From Microcebus murinus (Eukaryota; Chordata; Mammalia; Primates; Cheirogaleidae): 64,000 nt of DNA. The stretch's first letter is position 1, and every line of letters starts with the position of its first letter. The position numbers and the translations under genes are program-made. Under the pieces are notes generated by a model. The model searched no databases. It worked only from the letters and a program-made list of their open reading frames with translations, and was not told where the DNA came from. Positions 58,625 through 64,000 of the stretch are shown here, one piece after another. Where the stretch lies: the NCBI RefSeq assembly GCF_040939455.1, contig NC_134122.1:33274001-33338000 (forward strand), given 5' to 3'.

Positions 58625-60775
58625 CAAGGGCCACTAGCTTCTTGGAGATTTCTCAGATGCCTTCTGCCTCAATTTCTGTCTATCCCCAGCTCCTGGGCAC
58701 ACTCTGCCTATCTTCCTGACTACAAATATCCCTGCCATTTGGGGTTGTAAATGCTTCCCTGGCCTGTCACCATCACCTTAACCTTTGGATACCTTGTTCT
58801 GATCACTGACATGGAGATCCTCCCAGCACTTGACAGTTATCAAGCTGGTGCAGTGAAAATATTCAAAAAGGACTCATTGAATTAATGAATTCATTAATTG
58901 CCACCCAACAGTTGGTATGTACTTCCGGATTCCAACCTACCCAGGCCGCCACAAATGTATGCATTCGTTTAAGCCACACTCGGCTACATCTTCAGGCATG
59001 ACATTATCCAGCAGTGAGATATTGAATAAATGACAAAGAATCCATAATTCTATAATTCCTGCACTACAGACTCAGGCTATATACGTGGTAGCAAAAGGAA
59101 GAGAAGCACACAGCTTCTGGATAAGTCAATAAAGAAAAGAAGATCAATTCCAGTCCCCAACTGCTATCAAAAACTATTAAGAAAAACAGGCTCTGTCTCT
59201 TCATGGCTTCAAAAGCTTAGAACATAAATGTGATGGAACTCGAGGCAGGAAAGCTAACAAGCACAGCTATTAGGTATAGCTTCCCTCAGGCATTGAATTT
59301 GAGTTCAGTTCTGTAGCTGTCTAGACGGATTTGTCCATCTGTCCCTTCCCCAAGCTTACCCACCTTTAGGGTAAAGATTAAAGGTCATTATCCAGTTTTG
59401 AGGTGTCAATATGCATCAAAGGCCATGAGCCAATCGAAGATAGGAAAGCAGGAAGCAGTTTCATTTCTCCCTCTTCTATAGAATTCATTATTTCATTTCT
59501 TATATTGTTTTTATCAAATATTAAGTGCATAAATAAGAATGTTTCTAATGTATATCAAGGTTATTAAGATAGTCTCTAACAAGTGTGAAGATCCAAAAAT
59601 TCAGATCTAAACCATTTCAGTGAGTCAAAACTGGTAGTGCCTTGACGGCCACAGGTGATTTTCTCCGTGAATCACTTAACCCAGGGGAAAGGACCTGAAA
59701 GAGGAAATACCCATCACCTGCACACTTGATCTGATGGCTCTAAGTCGGCCAAGGTGACATCCGGTGAGTTATGGCTGACGAGGTGACCTCTTTGTTCCCA
59801 CTGCCTTAGGTACCTCTTGTTTTGTTCATGTTTTGTGCCTGTTTCTACTCAGCCCCTGTCCCTTGAACCACATCCTGTACATTCAGTTCACATCAACCCT
59901 TTGCATTTATTGACTGCTCTTGGGAGTTTGAACTGCAGCAAGATTTTGGCCTGAGCTCAACACCCCACAACTTTTCCTAAGTGCTACCTTTTTATCAATT
60001 ATCTGAAATCCCTACAGGTCCATTCTTCCATCTGTTGAGTCTCTAGGGCCCTGACCCCCACCCTGGCTTGCTTAGCTCACATGACACCTAAGCCAGCCCC
60101 ACTTAAGAGGGGACTTGGGAAACACCCACCACCTAAGACTGACCTATCCAATCCACCCATGGGTGGTTATTTACAAAAACAGTTAAATAGCAAAATCCAA
60201 TTGAGGGATATTTTAATCTTATCTTCCATAGGGGTAAATAATCTCATCACTCAAGAGAATGCAGTAACTCCTCAATTAATGTTGTTGACAAGCTCTTGGA
60301 AACTGCCACTTTAAGCAAAACCATGTACAAGGAGACAAATTTGACCAAAGACTAATTGATATAAACAAGCATTGAGTTCCCACGGCATATCTCTGGTTAC
60401 AGAAACATCACCAAACTTCTAAACAAAGACCCAAAATGCTTTTAACATTAAACATCAAAATAAATGTGATCCACACATACATGTAAAAAATATTAATATC
60501 AATAACAAGTAAGATAACTACCCAATTTTGGGGGGACTGGTGAGTGATGGCGGTCATAGCAGTGCTGAGTTAAGTTAAGGAATAAATGTTTGCAAAGCAA
60601 AAATTATAAGAAGCACCTCCTGCCACCATGAAGGTCAAAACCAGTCACAAATGTGGCAACCTCTCTGAGCACTTTCGAACCACATCATTTATTGTCATGC
60701 ATTTGTATGACTATAATATACTTTTTAAAGCTTTATTTGACAATAATTTGTGTTTACTCAATCATTCATTCTCTA
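58625..60775. other. No gene seen; unassigned sequence
   Basis: About 2.1 kb of mixed composition without recognisable repeat, exon or RNA gene. The palindromic 'aattaatgaattcattaatt' occurs near 58880-58900; it is a short AT-rich inverted repeat. Confidence 0.45.
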
Positions 60776-60779
60776 ATCC

Positions 60780-61050
60780 ACTCATTCCAGTTCATGGTCA
60801 CCAGTGGCCAGAGCCTGTCCCTGCAGCTTGGGATGCAAGGAAGGACCCAGACTGGCTAGGACACCATTCCATGGAAGGGCGCGGTCACACATACACCCAC
60901 ACTCACTCAGACTGGGACAATGTAGACACACCAGTCAACCTTGCATGCTCATCTTTGGGATGTGGAAGGAAACCTGAGTACCTGGAGAAAACCCACAAAG
61001 ACCTGGGAAGAACATGCAATCTCCACACAGGCAGTGGCCCTGGCTGAGAA
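60780..61050 (+). repeat. Ancient repeat with a vertebrate-wide motif
   Basis: 'ccagtcaaccttgcatgctc', 'atctttgggatgtggaagga', 'aacctgagtacctggagaaa', 'acccacaaagacctgggaag' and 'aacatgcaatctccacacag' match a motif known from very many fish, amphibian and reptile repeats ('ggaggaaaccggagtacccg'). In mammals it is rare and old. The frame 60628-61047 (plus, 139 codons) crosses it with no stop. I cannot name the family with certainty. Confidence 0.7.
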
Positions 61051-61054
61051 TCAA

Positions 61055-64000
61055 TTTTTTTTCCTCATCACCATTATAGGGAAATGATGTTGAATGAAAT
61101 GACATTATTTGAGGACCTGCCGTATATCATTTCTGAGTAGGAAGGAAAACTTATATGCTCAACATGGAACCGGATCTCTTTCCTTAAAGCTCTTCAAATA
61201 CATTCATGCTAGGTGCCTTTCTGTTAACAGGGGGCTTAGGTAATTGCAACACAGTGGCAACAGCAACCACTCCATGAGGCATGGTCGGTGAAGAAACCAC
61301 AATGTTAGGCTTTCCATGGGGTGGTGGCACAACCACCAAGGAAGCTACTTCTCGGGCAGCTTAAATAGTCCTCCCCTGATGGAACAAGAAACCCCCTAAG
61401 GCAGGTCACTGGGTGACAGAGAGATGTGATGCTAAATGCCAGCACCCCTAGGGAAGGTGTTCAGAGGGAGGTCCCTTGAGATCCTCATTCCCTTATTCAT
61501 TGACTGTGTGAAACACCAGGACTTGGAACTCCAGTAGACAAGAGGAAAGTCCTCAGGAAAGGAGAAAGGGTGCAGAGAAAGAAGAGAAGTTCCACCAGGC
61601 AGCATGTGGAGCAAAGAAAAAAGATCCACTATGGGCAGGTGAGTCTTTCTGAATTTTCATGCATTCCCTCTGCTGTCCTCTGCCCCCAAATGGAATCTGC
61701 AACACACAGTTCTGGACGTCTGTGGGTGGGTCCCCTGAGACTCTCTTCATGTCTCATCCTGCTCCCAGAAGGGGATGCTTGTTTGATTAAGGCCTGCCTA
61801 TTCTTCTGTGTGCGCCTGCTTTCAGGACCTCGATTCTCAAAAAGAGGCTCAGCTAAATGGCTCCAGAACCTCAGAAGGTTCCCCCAGGACACTTGAGAGT
61901 TGATTCAATCTTCCAGGAAATACCAGAAGATAAAATGGAGCCAAGAATTGTTCCCAAGAGGAGAGATGGGGGTGGATTGAGAAGTCAGGGAAGTCATCCT
62001 AAGTCATGCTTTGAAGAAAGCTCCAATGTGGGTAGTTGAGAAATGTGATAAAAGACATACCTTAAGGAAACAAGTGGCAGTGTAGGGGGAGGACAGCACC
62101 AGAGAGGAGACCCACCGGCTGGATCACAGAACACAGGGCAGGGGTTTGCAGAAATAAACATGGAGGCAAGAGGCTGCACCTTAGATCTTGGCTTATCCAT
62201 TGGTCCCACCCCACACATGAAACTATCAATGTGCAAACCACTCCCCATGTGCAGCATCCATTCTGAACATTTTCCCTGACCCTCTCCTCATATCCGATTC
62301 TGCTCATTTCCCGGAGCCCACCCTGCTGACTGTCGCAAGCTCCAACCTCACCATGATGCCTGGCAAATTTGGCCCAGCCCCCACCTCTGCTGTTCTTAAA
62401 AATCCTGGCTCTTCATTCTGTTAATTGGCCTCAATCTGCCTTGGAAATGCCCCTCTGGTCTGACTTGCCCCATGGCCAGGCTCCCCTTGGCCTCTCCATG
62501 AGCAAGGAACAGGCCTCCGGGTCACGATCATCCCCAGCTGCTGCCTGACTCCTCCACTTGACATTTTCCCCAAATCCCCGCCATCAACAGTTGTCATCAC
62601 AGCTCACGTTTTAAATGCCCATTATTCGCAGTTTTTAATAGAGATGCAAATCCAGATTATAAAAAGCACTTGTAAAAATAGAATGTCTTTGCTTTTAGAA
62701 TAAAGCAGCACACACACACATGCACACACAGATGCACAAAACCAACACTTTGTGCAATGCCTGTTTGTAAAATAAAGCCACATCCTCCAAGCTGTGAATC
62801 ATACTGTCCCAGAAAATGGTGCCACTTTTCTTTGACAGCAGGACAGGGTCAGTGAATCAGGCTGCTACGAGCCTGTTGAGGAACTGCAGCCTTGCAGGAT
62901 GCATTAAATGGTCATTTCCACCTGTCACTAATTTCCCTTTCTGGGTGAGCAACAGCTCTATTAATCAGGAAAGACCTTGATGAGTACAGCTCTGCTATCT
63001 TCCCATTCAGATGCACTCAGGGTGGCTTGCAGAGCGCGACAGGGGCACTGGGCTGGCCTGAGTGGGTCAGTGAATCTGATTATAGTGCTGCTTGGTCCAG
63101 AGTGTCTAGCTCTGGTCCTTCCCCCCTCCCTAAAGAGTGGTGTGATTACTTTATGCCAAACCACTCAAGGATAATTCATACTGTCAGGCAACCCCTGTGT
63201 TTCCCCATTACCCGACAGTTTTGGGCTCACTTCATATTCCAGAGTGGCGTGATATAATATAACACGATTTGATATACTGTAAAGCAATAACCAAAGTAAC
63301 ACAGTTTGACATCTTGAATCTCAGAGGAGGCATGCACACACTTGGATACACTGTATTTCCACTTCCTTGGTACCTGCTACTTGGTATTATTTGACTTTTT
63401 AAAGCATTATCTGTTTTTAAATGCAATTAGAAGAGTGAGGTGTTAGCAAAGAAAATTTCTCATGCTTGAAAAAGAGCAGTCAATGGCATATCAATCCTCA
63501 AACCGAGACTCTCCAGTGGGACACCGTGGGCCCATGCCTAGGACATGCCATACGCGGCTTTGGATAGTCAGTGCACACCCGTATCCCATGAGGAGACACT
63601 GCTGACTCGCTTGTGGGATCCTTAAAGTTCTTTGTGCATTAAACCCACCCAACCAAACCACAGCTGTTTACTCTGCACCTACTATGTGTAAGGCTTTCGC
63701 AGGAAATAGCTGGCATGTGAATTGGACATCGGAAGGGCCATGATGGGAGGCACCAGTCAGTTTAGAGTAAATGTGGAGAATATTCTGGATCAAATACCAG
63801 GTTTGCCCAGTTGACCTGTTTGCTCTCTACATGAGCCGAAAGAAAAAGTTTGGGGCCAGGTGGAGAACAGCTGTCTTAGCCTCGGCATCACAGAGTTCCA
63901 AAAGGCCAAGAAAACTCACAACCTCAGCATCGAGGCCCAGATTTGGCCCAGAGCCCATTGCAGGGAAAGGAATGGATTCTTGCAAATAAAGAAACTCCCT
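61055..64000. other. No gene seen; CA-rich spot near 62.7 kb
   Basis: No gene, RNA or named repeat recognised. A short (CA)n stretch lies at 62709-62737. Frames on both strands between 61432 and 62307 overlap heavily and show no domain. Confidence 0.45.
62709..62737 (+). repeat. (CA)n microsatellite, interrupted
   Basis: Interrupted CA units: 'cacacacacacatgcacaca', then 'cagatgcaca'. Confidence 0.85.

Overview
This 64 kb window reads as nuclear DNA of a strepsirrhine primate, most likely a Malagasy lemur. The strongest clue is the Alu at 27341-27559. It has the lemur-type middle linker (GGCCAACTAAAATATATATA) and the lemur-type right arm (GCTGTGAGCTAGGCTGATGC), neither of which is found in monkey or ape Alus. 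An L1 3' end with a fairly intact ORF2 tail (27632-28228) and a compact piggyBac-type element with perfect 12-bp ends at TTAA (55702-55941) fit the same picture. PiggyBac elements are unusual in primates but, from memory, have been reported in mouse lemur. The species call is inference.

I find no host protein-coding gene, rRNA or tRNA that I can support. Reading frames are short and scattered on both strands. The longest ones (170-210 codons) lie in simple repeats, or are about as long as chance allows in 64 kb. The window is best read as intergenic or deep intronic DNA, built from layers of transposable elements.

Layout. 1-9.2 kb: old MIR and L2 fragments, an ERVL-type LTR followed by a tRNA-Leu primer-binding match (about 4.0-4.5 kb), and a hAT remnant. 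10.2-17.9 kb: two diverged same-direction LTR-like repeats about 7.3 kb apart enclose another LTR, an old antisense L1 split by a younger L1, and AT-rich DNA. This part also holds a 44-nt exact copy of an L1 segment. 18-24 kb: an L1 tail, a 376-bp polypurine tract with AAAG and AAGGG arrays, and MIRs. 27-28.2 kb: the lemur Alu and a young L1 tail. 30-40.1 kb: MaLR-like LTR, L1 tail, MIRs, an L2 cut by a solo LTR with 4-bp target duplication, and an internally deleted mariner. 41-48 kb: Tigger-like miniature, L2, and an antisense L1 interrupted by an LTR-like element and a dimeric Alu. 49.9-58.6 kb: hAT miniature, L1 tail, MER5A, piggyBac miniature, and a MER1-type hAT inside an MLT1-type LTR. 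60.8-61.05 kb: a fragment of a very old repeat with a vertebrate-wide motif. The rest is unassigned sequence.

The elements do not form a pathway, but their nesting gives relative ages. L2, MIR and the old L1 copies came first; LTRs, hAT, Tigger, mariner and piggyBac elements and the dimeric Alu followed; the lemur Alu and the L1 at 27.6 kb look youngest. I see no undescribed gene system. The most informative loci are the piggyBac, mariner and hAT miniatures (possible lineage-specific or horizontally acquired DNA transposons), the solo LTR, the templated 44-nt duplication, and the AAGGG-rich tract.
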